64,000 nucleotides of DNA, taken from the NCBI GenBank assembly GCA_016858145.1, contig JAEHOE010000190.1, positions 1 to 64,000 on the forward strand, given 5' to 3'. Both the position numbers and the translations under genes were made by a program. Shown one piece after another: positions 1-13,312 of this stretch. The notes beneath the pieces were generated by a model. It was not told the DNA's origin. It saw only the letters and a list, made by a program, of their open reading frames with translations, and searched no databases. The first letter of the stretch is position 1, and each line of letters begins with the position of its first letter. Source of the DNA: Edaphochlamys debaryana (lineage: Eukaryota; Chlorophyta; Chlorophyceae; Chlamydomonadales).

Positions 1-1338
1 GGCGCGAGGGGGGGCGGGGCGGGCGGGGCGGGCAGATTGCACTGTTGGGCAGTGGAACGTGCCCGTCTGCAGACTCAGACTTCCAACGTGACCTGACGTA
101 TTGACAGCGTATGATTATCCTAGGTATCGTACAATAGCGGGTGTTTTGCATTGGGTGTCGGCGTTTGACCCCAGGAGGCCGCCCAGTGCGCGGGCCAATG
201 CCATGTGCACGGGCTTCCGATACCGTAGGCGGGGGCAACTGGCAATACCCCAGCGCCCTTGGTCCTGGTGCTGTCGACTGACTGCTATTGAAGAGGCTGA
301 ACCGGGAGGTGGGCTTGTGAGATACTGGGTGCGGGCTCCGTTATTCTGCACGTGTTGTACGGATGTAGGCTGTACTGGTGGTGGACCTACGCGGCGCACC
401 CGGAGGCTGTTGCGCTGGCGCATGAGCCGAAGACATGATTGTGCGTCCCTGTGAATTCCGTGCGAAGGGACTCTGAGAACCCCTGTGACACATCAATCCG
501 GTTAAGCGCTCTCGCGCCTCGATGTGCCATCTTCCACGTTCCACACGAACTCAGTCTGAGATCAGTACCCGTCAGTAACTTCCAGCGCCCCCCCCTGCGC
601 TTCAAGGTGATCTGGCCGCCAACACGCTGCGAATCCCCATCACCTGCACCGCCAGAAGCCCACGACATGTCCCAGAAGACCATATCCCGAAGGCCGCAAC
701 ATGCCTCCAGCGTTCCCGTTCATAACCATCCCTCCCCAAATGCGATAAAGAAGATGCGGGGCCTAAACCCCATTGGATAACCAAACATACATCGGCCTTC
801 CATACAGTGCTGCGCCCTGCCCCCCCCCTCAGCAGTTCAGTTAATATTGCACCCCCGCACCCCCGCAACTCTACTCAGTGCTTCACGTATCGACTTTGCA
901 ATTGCCACGAAATACAGAAGAGAACGTTTTAGCAACCTGCATCAACTATCTACCCGCGAACGCCCTGACAGCCCGTCCATCGGCCAGCTCCGCTCAAACG
1001 CAACGAAATTGAAGGGAGGCGCAAACGTAGGAAGCGGGTTGGTGTCTCAGTCAAGATGCACACCGCTGCCTGCCCCCACCGGTGCCAGGCGCGGCAAGCG
1101 GTAGACGGGGGAGTTACAACCACCACCGCCTTCACGCGAGGCTACAAGAGGCCCCCAGCACATCCTCTCTCAGCTGCCATGACGCCCGGTCGACAGACAC
1201 TCGATGGCAAGGGAGCCTGGCAGAAAGCCCCCGCGTGTGACTGCCGGGCAGGTGCCGCGTGTCGGCCTGCCTTTTGTACCGGCATGTATCCCTGCAGCGG
1301 CTTGGGGCCCGGTAGCTGCAGCGCAGTACGTCAGCCTG

Positions 1339-1386
1339 CCTACCGGCAGCTACCGGCAGCTACCGGCAGCTACCGGCAGCTGCCTA
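1339..1386. repeat. Decamer repeat CTACCGGCAG in the 3' flank of each unit
   Basis: CTACCGGCAG is repeated four times just beyond the methyltransferase stop codon. The block recurs near 3541, 5734 and 7936, once per large unit. It probably lies in the 3' UTR or just downstream. No function is evident. Confidence 0.8.
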
Positions 1387-1396
1387 CCGCAGCTGC

Positions 1397-2150
1397 CTAG
1401 CCCTGCAGCGGCTTCCTGAAGCTGAGCGTCTTGGTGGCGGAGCTGACGTACTTGGTGTCGGGCTGCAGCCCCGCGGCCTGGAAGAGGGCGCCCAGGTCGC
1501 ACGTGATGTAGGACCTGACAGGGGGGTGGAGGGGGGGCAAGGGGGAGGGTAACGGGCAGATGAGGACCCCGCAATCTAGTTCGTGTGGCGCAAGGCGGCG
1601 CATGAGAGACTCCACGCCCCGGCCCTCCCCCTCCCACCCGCTCCCTCGATCCGAAGTGCGAGCCCCCTTCTCTTTCCCCGCCCCCCTCCTCGTAGTGTGG
1701 CTCGTTGAAGGCCCCGAACATGCCGATGCTGCACGGAGGGACAGGGTGGTGGGTGGGGGGCAGAGGGGGAAGGGGCCCGAGCGAGCGGTTGGGAGGAGGG
1801 AAAGAGATAGGCAGCCCCCCAGCACCGCAGGATGCACGGCCCCTGTACGCATCCCGCACCCACCCTCAACCGCTCCCATCCCAGACCCCAGGCCCCAGCC
1901 CCCAGCTTTCTCCTCTCTTGCGGTCCCCCCTGCCTCCCTCCCGCCTCCCCACAGCCGCCCCTTCCGCGTCCCTCCCGCCCCCCTCCCCCCCCCCGCCCAC
2001 CCACTTGCGGTCCCACGCCGGCCGGTCCCCCCGCTGCACGCTGTCGCTCAGCACCAGCAGCCCCCCGGGCCGCAGCACGCGGGCGAACTCGCGGGCGGCG
2101 GCAGCGCGGGCCTCCTGGGGCAGCTCATGCATGAGGTAGACGTTGAGGAC
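1397..2150 (-). pseudogene. Detached methyltransferase 3' exons, copy 1
   Basis: Contains copies of the last three exons: 2150-2004 (reads VLNVYLMHELPQ), about 1732-1690 (IGMFGAFNEPHY) and 1514-1397 (SYITCDLGALFQ to the stop). No upstream exons are attached, so it cannot encode the enzyme. The donor site after the middle exon, GTGAGG in the other copies, is here GGAGG, so that intron could not be removed normally. This is a by-product of the tandem duplication. Confidence 0.8.
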
Positions 2151-3597
2151 CTGACAGGGGGGAGGAGGGGGGGAAGAAGAGGAGAGAAGGGCGGCGGCGG
2201 GCGAGGCGCGAGGGGGGGCGGGGCGGGGCGGGGGCGGGCAGATTGCACTGTTGGGCAGTGGAACGTGCCCGTCTGCAGACTCAGACTTCCACGTGACCTG
2301 ACGTATTGACAGCGTATGATGTATCCTAGGTATCGTACAATAGCGGGTGTTTTGCATGGGGGTGTCGGCGTTTGACCCCAGGAGGCCGCCCAGTGCGCGG
2401 GCCAATGCCATGTGCACGGGCTTCCGATACCGTAGGCGGGGGCAACTGGCAATACCCCAGCGCCCTTGTGACTGGTGCTGTCGACTGACTGCTATTGAAG
2501 AGGGCTGAACCGGGAGGTGGGCTTGTGAGATACTGGGTGCGGGCTCCGTTATTCTGCACGTGTTGTACGGATGTAGGCTGTACTGGTGGTGGACCGTACG
2601 CGGCGCACCCGGGAGGCTGTTGCGCTGGCGCATGAGCCGAAGACATGATTGTGCGTCCCTGTGAATTCCGTGCGAAGGGACTCTGAGAACCCCTGTGACA
2701 CATCAATCCGGTTAAGCGCTCTCGCGCCTCGATGTGCCATCTTCCACGTTCCACACGAACTCAGTCTGAGATCAGTACCCGTCACTAACTTCCAGCGCCC
2801 CCCCTGCGCTTCAAGGTGATCTGGCCGCCAACACGCTGCGAATCCCCATCACCTGCACCGCCAGAAGCCCACGACATGTCCCAGAAGACCATATCCCGAA
2901 GGCCGCAACATGCCTCCAGCGTTCCCGTTCATAACCATCCCTCCCCAAATGCGATAAAGAAGATGCGGGGCCTAAACCCCATTGGATAACCAAACATACA
3001 TCGGCCTTCCATACAGTGCTGCGCCCTGCCCCCCCCCTCAGCAGTTCAGTTAATATTGCACCCCCGCAACTCTACTCAGTGCTTCACGTATCGACTTTGC
3101 AATTGCCACGAAATACAGAAGAGAACGTTTTAGCAACCTGCATCAACTATCTACCCGCGAACGCCCTGACAGCCCGTCCATCGGCCAGCTCCGCTCAAAC
3201 GCAACGAAATTGAAGGGAGGCGCAAACGTAGGAAGCGGGTTGGTGTCTCAGTCAAGATGCACACCGCTGCCTGCCCCTCCCACCGGTGCCAGGCGCGGCA
3301 AGCGGTAGACGGGGGAGTTACACCACCACCGCCTTCACGCGAGGCTACAAGAGGCCCCCAGCACATCCTCTCTCAGCTGCCATGACGCCCGGTCGACAGA
3401 CACTCGATGGCAAGGGAGCCTGGCAGAAAGCCCCCGCGTGACTGCCGGGCAGGTGCCGCGTGTCGGCCTGCCTTTTGTACCGGCATGTATCCCTGCAGCG
3501 GCTTGGGGCCCCGGTAGCTGCAGCGCAGTACGTCAGCCTGCCTACCGGCAGCTACCGGCAGCTACCGGCAGCTACCGGCAGCTGCCTACGCAGCTGC

Positions 3598-4343
3598 CTA
3601 GCCCTGCAGCGGCTTCCTGAAGCTGAGCGTCTTGGTGGCGGAGCTGACGTACTTGGTGTCGGGCTGCAGCCCCGCGGCCTGGAAGAGGGCGCCCAGGTCG
3701 CACGTGATGTAGGACCTGACAGGGGGGTTGGAGGGGGGGCAAGGGGGAGGGTAACGGGCAGATGAGGACCCGCAATCTAGTTCGTGTGGGCGCAAGGCGG
3801 CGCATGAGAGACTCCACGCCCCGGCCCTCCCCCTCCCACCCCGCTCCCTCGATCCGAAGTGCGAGCCCCCTTCTCTTTCCCCGCCCCTCACTCGTAGTGT
3901 GGCTCGTTGAAGGCCCCGAACATGCCGATGCTGCACGGAGGGACAGGGTGGTGGGTGGGGGCAGAGGGGGAAAGGGGCCCGAGCGAGCGGTTGGGAGGAG
4001 GGAAAGAGATAGGCAGCCCCCCAGCACCGCAGGATGCACGGCCCCTGTACGCATCCCGCACCCACCCTCAACCGCTCCCAGACCCCAGGCCCCAGCCCCC
4101 AGCTTTCTCCTCTCTTGCGGTCCCCCTGCCTCCTCCCGCCTCCCCACAGCCGCCCCTTCCGCGTCCCTCCCGCCCCCCTCCCCCCCCCCGCCCACCCACT
4201 TGCGGTCCCACGCCGGCCGGTCCCCCCGCTGCACGCTGTCGCTCAGCACCAGCAGCCCCCGGGCCGCAGCACGCGGGCGAACTCGCGGGCGGCGGCAGCG
4301 CGGGCCTCCTGGGCAGCTCATGCATGAGGTAGACGTTGAGGAC
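3598..4343 (-). pseudogene. Detached methyltransferase 3' exons, copy 2
   Basis: Same three-exon block as copy 1, with the middle-exon donor GTGAGG kept. There are small indels: near 4260 the Arg-Pro-Gly-Gly stretch of the first exon has lost a base relative to copy 1, and near 4310 CTGGGG is shortened. Both break the first exon. No upstream exons are attached. Confidence 0.75.
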
Positions 4344-5790
4344 CTGACAGGGGGGGAGGAGGGGGGAAGAAGAGGAGAGAAGGGCGGCGGCGGGCGAGGC
4401 GCGAGGGGGGGCGGGGCGGGGCGGGGGCGGGCAGATTGCACTGTTGGGCAGTGGAACGTGCCCGTCTGCAGACTCAGACTTCCACGTGACCTGACGTATT
4501 GACAGCGTATGATGTATCCTAGGTATCGTACAATAGCGGGTGTTTTGCATGGGGTGTCGGCGTTTGACCCCAGGAGGCCGCCCAGTGCGCGGGCCAATGC
4601 CATGTGCACGGGCTTCCGATACCGTAGGCGGGGGCAACTGGCAATACCCCAGCGCCCTTGTGACTGGTGCTGTCGACTGACTGCTATTGAAGAGGGCTGA
4701 ACCGGGAGGTGGGCTTGTGAGATACTGGGTGCGGGCTCCGTTATTCTGCACGTGTTGTACGGATGTAGGCTGTACTGGTGGTGGACCGTACGCGGCGCAC
4801 CCGGGAGGCTGTTGCGCTGGCGCATGAGCCGAAGACATGATTGTGCGTCCCTGTGAATTCCGTGCGAAGGGACTCTGAGAACCCCTGTGACACATCAATC
4901 CGGTTAAGCGCTCTCGCGCCTCGATGTGCCATCTTCCACGTTCCACACGAACTCAGTCTGAGATCAGTACCCGTCACTAACTTCCAGCGCCCCCCCTGCG
5001 CTTCAAGGTGATCTGGCCGCCAACACGCTGCGAATCCCCATCACCTGCACCGCCAGAAGCCCACGACATGTCCCAGAAGACCATATCCCGAAGGCCGCAA
5101 CATGCCTCCAGCGTTCCCGTTCATAACCATCCCTCCCCAAATGCGATAAAGAAGATGCGGGGCCTAAACCCCATTGGATAACCAAACATACATCGGCCTT
5201 CCATACAGTGCTGCGCCCTGCCCCCCCCCTCAGCAGTTCAGTTAATATTGCACCCCCGCAACTCTACTCAGTGCTTCACGTATCGACTTTGCAATTGCCA
5301 CGAAATACAGAAGAGAACGTTTTAGCAACCTGCATCAACTATCTACCCGCGAATGCCCTGACAGCCCGTCCATCGGCCAGCTCCGCTCAAACGCAACGAA
5401 ATTGAAGGGAGGCGCAAACGTAGGAAGCGGGTTGGTGTCTCAGTCAAGATGCACACCGCTGCCTGCCCCTCCCACCGGTGCCAGGCGCGGCAAGCGGTAG
5501 ACGGGGGAGTTACACCACCACCGCCTTCACGCGAGGCTACAAGAGGCCCCCAGCACATCCTCTCTCAGCTGCCATGACGCCCGGTCGACAGACACTCGAT
5601 GGCAAGGGAGCCTGGCAGAAAGCCCCCGCGTGACTGCCGGGCAGGTGCCGCGTGTCGGCCTGCCTTTTGTACCGGCATGTATCCCTGCAGCGGCTTGGGG
5701 CCCCGGTAGCTGCAGCGCAGTACGTCAGCCTGCCTACCGGCAGCTACCGGCAGCTACCGGCAGCTACCGGCAGCTGCCTACCGCAGCTGC

Positions 5791-6545
5791 CTAGCCCTGC
5801 AGCGGCTTCCTGAAGCTGAGCGTCTTGGTGGCGGAGCTGACGTACTTGGTGTCGGGCTGCAGCCCCGCGGCCTGGAAGAGGGCGCCCAGGTCGCACGTGA
5901 TGTAGGACCTGACAGGGGGGTGGAGGGGGGGCAAGGGGGAGGGTAACGGGCAGATGAGGACCCGCAATCTAGTTCGTGTGGGCGCAAGGCGGCGCATGAG
6001 AGACTCCACGCCCCGGCCCTCCCCTCCCACCCCCGCTCCCTCGATCCGAAGTGCGAGCCCCCTTCTCTTTCCCCGCCCCCCTCACTCGTAGTGTGGCTCG
6101 TTGAAGGCCCCGAACATGCCGATGCTGCACGGAGGGACAGGGTGGTGGGTGGGGGGCAGAGGGGGAAAGGGGCCCGAGCGAGCGGTTGGGAGGAGGGAAA
6201 GAGATAGGCAGCCCCCCAGCACCGCAGGATGCACGGCCCCTGTACGCATCCCGCACCCACCCTCAACCGCTCCCAGACCCCAGGCCCCAGCCCAGCTTTC
6301 TTTCTCTCTCTCTTGCGGTCCCCCCTGCCTCCTCCCGCCTCCCCACAGCCGCCCCTTCCGCGTCCCTCCCGCCCCCCTCCCCCCCCCCCGCCCACCCACT
6401 TGCGGTCCCACGCCGGCCGGTCCCCCCGCTGCACGCTGTCGCTCAGCACCAGCAGCCCCCCGGGCCGCAGCACGCGGGCGAACTCGCGGGCGGCGGCAGC
6501 GCGGGCCTCCTGGGGCAGCTCATGCATGAGGTAGACGTTGAGGAC
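5791..6545 (-). pseudogene. Detached methyltransferase 3' exons, copy 3
   Basis: Third copy of the three-exon block. The first exon is open across VLRPGGLLVLSDS and WDRK, and splice sites appear usable, so this copy looks better preserved than the one joined to the full gene. It still lacks the upstream exons that carry the SAM-binding motif. Confidence 0.75.
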
Positions 6546-7991
6546 CTGACAGGGGGGAGGAGGGGGGAAGAAGAGGAGAGAAGGGCGGCGGCGGGCGAGG
6601 CGCGAGGGGGGGCGGGGCGGGGCGGGGGCGGGCAGATTGCACTGTTGGGCAGTGGAACGTGCCCGTCTGCAGACTCAGACTTCCACGTGACCTGACGTAT
6701 TGACAGCGTATGATGTATCCTAGGTATCGTACAATAGCGGGTGTTTTGCATGGGGTGTCGGCGTTTGACCCCAGGAGGCCGCCCAGTGCGCGGGCCAATG
6801 CCATGTGCACGGGCTTCCGATACCGTAGGCGGGGGCAACTGGCAATACCCCAGCGCCCTTGTGACTGGTGCTGTCGACTGACTGCTATTGAAGAGGGCTG
6901 AACCGGGAGGTGGGCTTGTGAGATACTGGGTGCGGGCTCCGTTATTCTGCACGTGTTGTACGGATGTAGGCTGTACTGGTGGTGGACCGTACGCGGCGCA
7001 CCCGGGAGGCTGTTGCGCTGGCGCATGAGCCGAAGACATGATTGTGCGTCCCTGTGAATTCCGTGCGAAGGGACTCTGAGAACCCCTGTGACACATCAAT
7101 CCGGTTAAGCGCTCTCGCGCCTCGATGTGCCATCTTCCACGTTCCACACGAACTCAGTCTGAGATCAGTACCCGTCAGTAACTTCCAGCGCCCCCCCTGC
7201 GCTTCAAGGTGATCTGGCCGCCAACACGCTGCGAATCCCCATCACCTGCACCGCCAGAAGCCCACGACATGTCCCAGAAGACCATATCCCGAAGGCCGCA
7301 ACATGCCTCCAGCGTTCCCGTTCATAACCATCCCTCCCCAAATGCGATAAAGAAGATGCGGGGCCTAAACCCCATTGGATAACCAAACATACATCGGCCT
7401 TCCATACAGTGCTGCGCCCTGCCCCCCCCCTCAGCAGTTCAGTTAATATTGCACCCCCGCAACTCTACTCAGTGCTTCACGTATCGACTTTGCAATTGCC
7501 ACGAAATACAGAAGAGAACGTTTTAGCAACCTGCATCAACTATCTACCCGCGAACGCCCTGACAGCCCGTCCATCGGCCAGCTCCGCTCAAACGCAACGA
7601 AATTGAAGGGAGGCGCAAACGTAGGAAGCGGGTTGGTGTCTCAGTCAAGATGCACACCGCTGCCTGCCCCTCCCACCGGTGCCAGGCGCGGCAAGCGGTA
7701 GACGGGGGAGTTACACCACCACCGCCTTCACGCGAGGCTACAAGAGGCCCCCAGCACATCCTCTCTCAGCTGCCATGACGCCCGGTCGACAGACACTCGA
7801 TGGCAAGGGAGCCTGGCAGAAAGCCCCCGCGTGACTGCCGGGCAGGTGCCGCGTGTCGGCCTGCCTTTTGTACCGGCATGTATCCCTGCAGCGGCTTGGG
7901 GCCCCGGTAGCTGCAGCGCAGTACGTCAGCCTGCCTACCGGCAGCTACCGGCAGCTACCGGCAGCTACCGGCAGCTGCCTACCGCAGCTGC

Positions 7992-10900
7992 CTAGCCCTG
8001 CAGCGGCTTCCTGAAGCTGAGCGTCTTGGTGGCGGAGCTGACGTACTTGGTGTCGGGCTGCAGCCCCGCGGCCTGGAAGAGGGCGCCCAGGTCGCACGTG
8101 ATGTAGGACCTGACAGGGGGGGGGGGGGGGGGGCAAGGGGGAGGGTAACGGGCAGATGAGGCCCCGCAATCTAGTTCGTGTGGGCGCAAGGCGGCGCATG
8201 AGAGACTCCACGCCCCGGCCCTCCCCCTCCCCCCCCTCCCTCGATCCGAAGTGCGAGCCCCCTTCTCTTTCCCCGCCCCCCTCACTCGTAGTGTGGCTCG
8301 TTGAAGGCCCCGAACATGCCGATGCTGCACGGAGGGACAGGGTGGTGGGTGGGGGGCAGAGGGGGAAAGGGGCCCGAGCGAGCGGTTGGGAGGAGGGAAG
8401 AGATAGGCAGCCCCCCAGCACCGCAGGATGCACGGCCCCTGTACGCATCCCGCACCCACCCTCAACCGCTCCCAGACCCCAGGCCCCAGCCCCCAGCTTT
8501 CTCCTCTCTTGCGGTCCCCCCTGCCTCCTCCCGCCTCCCCACAGCCGCCCCTTCCGCGTCCCTCCCGCCCCCCTCCCCCCCCCCGCCCACCCACTTGCGG
8601 TCCCACGCCGCCGGTCCCCCCGCTGCACGCTGTCGCTCAGCACCAGCAGCCCCCCGGGCCGCAGCACGCGGGCGAACTCGCGGGCGGCGGCAGCGCGGGC
8701 CTCCTGGGGCAGCTCATGCATGAGGTAGACGTTGAGGACCTGACAGGGGGGGAGGAGGGGGGGAAGAAGAGGAGAGAAGGGACGGGAAAGGGTTTCAAGG
8801 GCAGGGGTGAGGGAACGTGAGAGGCGAACGCGCCCGAAGAGCCCCCTTGGGCCTGAGTGCGCTGCCGGGCCCCTCTGTTTACCGCCCCCGAAGACGGACC
8901 ACAACGGACCAACACCCTGCCCCTGGGGCCCCGAGCCCCACCGTGCCCCCGCCTTGCCGTCGCTCCCGCCCCGCCTCACGGCCTCTTCCCTCCTCCCTGT
9001 CGCCAGACGCCCCCGTCCCACCCCCCAGGCGCTCACATGTCGAAGGACTCGTCGGGTGCCGCCAGGGCCTCGGCGGGGCCTGCAGGAACTCCGCCCGCAG
9101 CCGTCCACCCCGCCCAGATCGCGACCGGCCTGCGGATGGGAAGGACAGCAGAAAAAATGTTACATCCCGATACACACAGCCCATGTCGGGCTGCACCGAG
9201 CAACCTCAGCGGCACACCCTGCTCCTGTGCTCCAACCCCTGCCGACAGCAAGAAGCTGCACTTGACAGCCCACGGATACCCCACCCCCAGAGCGCCGCCT
9301 TACAGCAACGGCCCTGCCCTTCGCGCACCCTCTCCTCCCCCTTCCCCTGTCCCACCCCCCACCCACCCCAGCCGCACCTGCCGCGTGCGGCCCAGTAGGC
9401 CAGGTTGTCCCGGGCCTTGGCCAGGTAGAAGGGGGAGAGGTCGGACACCACGGAGGGAGGTCGGGGAAGGCGTCCTGTCAAGGGGGGAAGGACCACGAAG
9501 GAAGGGAGAGGGAGAGAGCGAGAGGGAAGAGGGCGGCTTGCGGTCAGAGCCGAGCCCCAGACGCGAGCCCACGCTACTCTCACGCAGTCTATCCTCAACG
9601 CACTTGCCGATGCTCCTTCGGCCACCCCGAGGACCGCAGGCTTCCTTGCCCCCCCTTCCCTCCTGCCCCCCTCGCCATCCCCGCCCCCACCTTGACGAAG
9701 GTGTGGAACCGGCCCGTGCCCGCCGCCACCTCGAGCAGCCGCATTTGGGAGGGCGCCACGCCCTGCTCCGCCCTCTCCCGCACGAAGTCGGCCAGGGGGA
9801 GGAGCGAGGTGCGCTGCATGGCGTCCTGGGGGGGGGGTAGTGGGGAGGGGAGGTTGAGAGCGGGGCGGTGAAAGGCAGGTAACACTAGGTAGGAAGGGGA
9901 GGGCGGAGTAGAAGGTGAGCTGGCTGAGGTGAGGGCGAGCCTACAATGAGCATGCAGCTTCTCCCTCAGCCCTCCCCTCCCTCCCCTCCCCCCCCCCCCA
10001 CCTGGCGGCCCAGGAACAGGACCTCCGTGGAGTGCTCGTAGATGGCAGCGGACCTGACAGGGGGGGGGGAAAGAGGGGGCAGGAGGGTTTCAGTTTAGAG
10101 GGGGGACGTAGGGTAGGGGGACAGGACGGTAACGGCAGGAGACCGAGGCAGGGTGCGGGAGCCCCACGGTGACCCAGGCACCGCCGAGTCTTAAGGCCTC
10201 GAGAAGAACTTGGCACCCCCTGCCCCCCGCCCGAACCCCACCCACTTGGCGGAGAACCAACCGTCCGTCTGGAAGTGGAACGTGGTCTGCACAGGGGGGG
10301 AGGGAGGCCGAGGGAGGGGTCTGGCGTTCTGCCTTGGTGGCTGGAGAGGCAGGGCGGCGGCTTGACTGCAGCAGGGCAAGCACGCCCCACACAACCCAAG
10401 GCGCTCTCCCTATCCTTCTCCACAAGTCCTATTCCCCCAACCGCCCCACCTCCCTCTCCCCCCCTTGCCTGGTAGTAGTCCGGGTAGAGCCCCCCGCCCT
10501 TGAGCCACAGCGGCTCGGGGCTGCCCCGCACCCTCCGCCGGAGCGTGGCCACGGACTCATTCAGGAAGCGAGCGGTGCTGGGGTGCGGCGGAGGGGAGGG
10601 AGGTTGGGGGGGTGGGATTTGGGTTGGGTTCGGGGGCGGGAAGGTGAGGGGCGGAAGGGCAAGGTGAGGAGATGGCGGGGATGTAGGTGGCCGGAGGCGG
10701 GGGGTATCTCGCACGGTGGCGGAGGGGTAGGTCGGGTAACGCAGCCGAGGGGATTCCGTCATGTCGCCAGGAGCAATGCCGGGAGGGGGTCCAGGGAGGG
10801 CGAGGACATGGACAAGGAGGGGACCTGAGGGCTGCAGCAGGCTATACCCCCCACCCCCAACAGGACGCACGTGCTGAGCACCCTGAGGGGGTTGTTCCTG

Positions 10901-13312
10901 GCGGTGCCCAGGGGTGACCATGTCCCAGGGCAGGGGGTAGGCGCCGGAGGAGATGTTTGTCCCAGTCCTGATTGCGGGCGAGAGGGCGGGTGGGCGGGTG
11001 GGCGGGTGGGCGGGGCTCGCGAGGTACCGGTTGCCGGTGTAGCCTCAGGGAATAACGGTCCGCCATGGAAACTGACCCCTTTTCTCCGTGGACCCAACGC
11101 ACACCACACTGAGCTTGCGGCGCCTCCACCCCTCCTATGTCCCTCGACAAACTTACTAAACCCCACGACTAAACCCCATTCCTCTCCCCCCCACCTGCTG
11201 GAACGTGGCCACCGCCTCCCCCACCCGGCTCGCCAGCTCCTGCCTCGCATTGGCGCTCAGCCTCTCGAAGGGCGTGGGGGTGCCGGCAGGCAGGTCGCCG
11301 CCGGTGGGGCCCGCTTGGGCCCCGTGCGGCCCCCAGCAGGGCCCCCAGGGGCCCGTCCGGGCCCAGCGCTGCGCTGATCGGCGCGGGCAGCAGCGCTGCG
11401 GGGCCCTTCTCGGACAGGTGGTGCGCAGCGACACCCGCAGCGGCCTGTCAGTGGGGGGTTGCAAAGTAGGTAGGGGAGGGGAGGTAGCAGGGTTGCGTCG
11501 AGGGTGTATTGGGGCATGGTGTGGGTATAGCGGGTATTGTGAACCTGTGATCGGAGGACTCGGGACTCGGGACAACTGGTGCCTCAGGAGGCGGCGATGT
11601 CCTGACAGACTGAGAGAGATGCCAGCGTGGCTTCGGGCAAGTGGTGAGCTCGCACGCTGGACCACTGCCTTGCTTGTCACGTAAGGGCGAGCGCTCTCAA
11701 CCCCACCACTGCTCCATGACTGGCTCCTCTGCTGCGTAACCCCTCTCCTCCTAAGCCCCGCCCCTCTCTTGCCCCCCCGTTCCTTTCCCCTTCTACCTCA
11801 TCTTCTTGCCCCTCCCCCACTCACCTGGCCGATGAAGAAGCCCAGGCGGGCGGTGTGGTAGGCCCAGTAGGCCGCCGCCCGGGGTCCCCCAGCAGGGAGG
11901 GGGCGGCCACCCCGCTGGACAAGGTCCTGCAGGGGCGCGTAGAGGCTGCAGGGAGGGGGGGCGTGAGGGGCGGGGGGAGGCAACGAGCGATACAACATGA
12001 GGTGTGGGATTCAGGCGCAGGCCAGATTGGCACGGGAGTGCAGCAGCGTGTGCAGTCCGTGTTGGAGCTGCTGAAACCCCGCGCCCCTGAGTGAGGCTTT
12101 GAGCCCCCGCCCCACACGACCGCCTCCCCGGTCCGTTTGTCCACCACCGCGGTCGGTGGTACCGTTCACACCATCCACCCACACCGCGTGTTCAGCCCCC
12201 CCTCAAGCACAGCTGGACCCTGTGTTTAAAACCGCTACAGGGCTACAGGGCTCCCGACGGCCCTGTCCCTCTGCTTCCGCCTTCTTGCCCTATCTGCCCC
12301 AACCCTCTGCAGTCTGCACCCCGTACCTGTCCCGTACCTCCGCCCACCTGCCCTGTCCGTCCGCGGCCCACATGGTGTTGATGGGGGAGGTGAAGCCCTG
12401 CCAGTGGGCCACACTGGGGGGGCAGGGAGCGGGACAGTGGGTGGGATAGAGGGATGGGAAAGAGGCTCTTGGGGGGCGCTGCCAGGGGGGACATGCGGTG
12501 GTGTGATCCCCATCACCGCTGGATCCCATTGCGTTGCCGGGCTGGACACGCAAGTACACAGCCCTGTCCTTTCACCTGCCCTAAGAAGACCTCCGGCTTC
12601 GCCCCCCTCTTTCATTGCCGTCCGTCGGTCCTGTCCCCTGGACCCACCTTGGGTGCAGCTTGAAGCGTTGCGCGTCCAGCTCAGCCACTGAGGGGCCTGG
12701 GACCGCCTGGGCCTGGGAATGGGCCTGAGGCTGGGCCTCTGGGCCCGATGACGGGGGCTGGGGCTGGGGCTGAGGTGGCGGCTCTGAGGGGCTGTTCCGA
12801 GCATCCACCTCACCAGCTGAGAGGCCGGTGGGGCTGTGGGGCTGCGCTGGGTTCCTCGTTTCCGTGATAGGCTCTGGGGAGGGAGCGAGGCGGGGACAGA
12901 AGGGCGGCGGGTGGGGGGAAGGCAGGTGCTGTGGCGTTCAGGGCCACGTCTGGTGGGGGGCGCCCGGGGTGACGCGGCGTACCGAGAGGCCACGCACCCT
13001 GGCCCTACCTCACGAGTGCAGGGGCCGTGACTACGGTCTCAGCAGTCACTCGTAGTGCCCTTACGACCGCTTCTCTATGCTGGCAGTACAGGTTGAGCCC
13101 CCAGTTGGCCGCGCGTGGCATCGCGGCCGCGCGACCGCGATGTGGAGGATGCGATGGCCGGGTTTCGCTCGCGACCCACCAGCCGTCTGCAGCTCCAGCT
13201 GCTGCGTCGCACGTGCAACGCCATAGGTGCGTTTCCATCGCGGCTGTAGGTATGCGCTCCGGCCGAGCCTCGCTCCAGGCGCTCGGCGAGCGAGCATACG
13301 CGCGACCAGCAT
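7992..13312 (-). CDS. SAM-dependent methyltransferase (UbiE/COQ5-like, class I), probably organellar; reading frame damaged
   Basis: A gene of about 15 exons running leftward. Landmarks in order: an Arg/Ala-rich start near 13312 that resembles an organelle transit peptide (start uncertain, an overlapping frame begins at 13343); exons near 12808-12640 (VAELDAQRFKLHPRW), 12415-12330, 11945-11825 (YWAYHTARLGFFIGQ), 11450-11192, 10577-10467, 10290-10243, 10051-9993; the SAM-binding motif I LLEVAAGTGRFHTF at 9828-9687; DLSPFYLAKARDNLAYW at 9458-9374; PDESFDM at 9120-9037; VLNVYLMHELP at 8740-8597; and two final exons to the stop at 7992. Motifs fit the Methyltransf_11 type. The substrate cannot be told. 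Frame or splice phase fails by one base near 9455, 9040-9090 and 8608. Near 8608 this copy has CACGCCGCCGG where copies 1-3 have CACGCCGGCCGG. It is therefore a decaying gene or an assembly with indel errors. Confidence 0.7.

Larger units (their letters stand above)
1..8780. repeat. Tandem array of ~2.2 kb units, four copies
   Basis: The same sequence recurs with a spacing of 2206, 2193 and 2201 bases (landmark AGACTCAGACTTCC at 71, 2277, 4470 and 6671). Each unit holds 3' flanking DNA of a methyltransferase gene followed, on the minus strand, by its last three exons and their introns. Similarity stops near 8780, where the fourth unit runs into the unique upstream part of the gene. The window opens inside a unit, so more copies may lie to the left. 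Units differ mainly by one- to ten-base indels in C or G runs. Confidence 0.95.
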
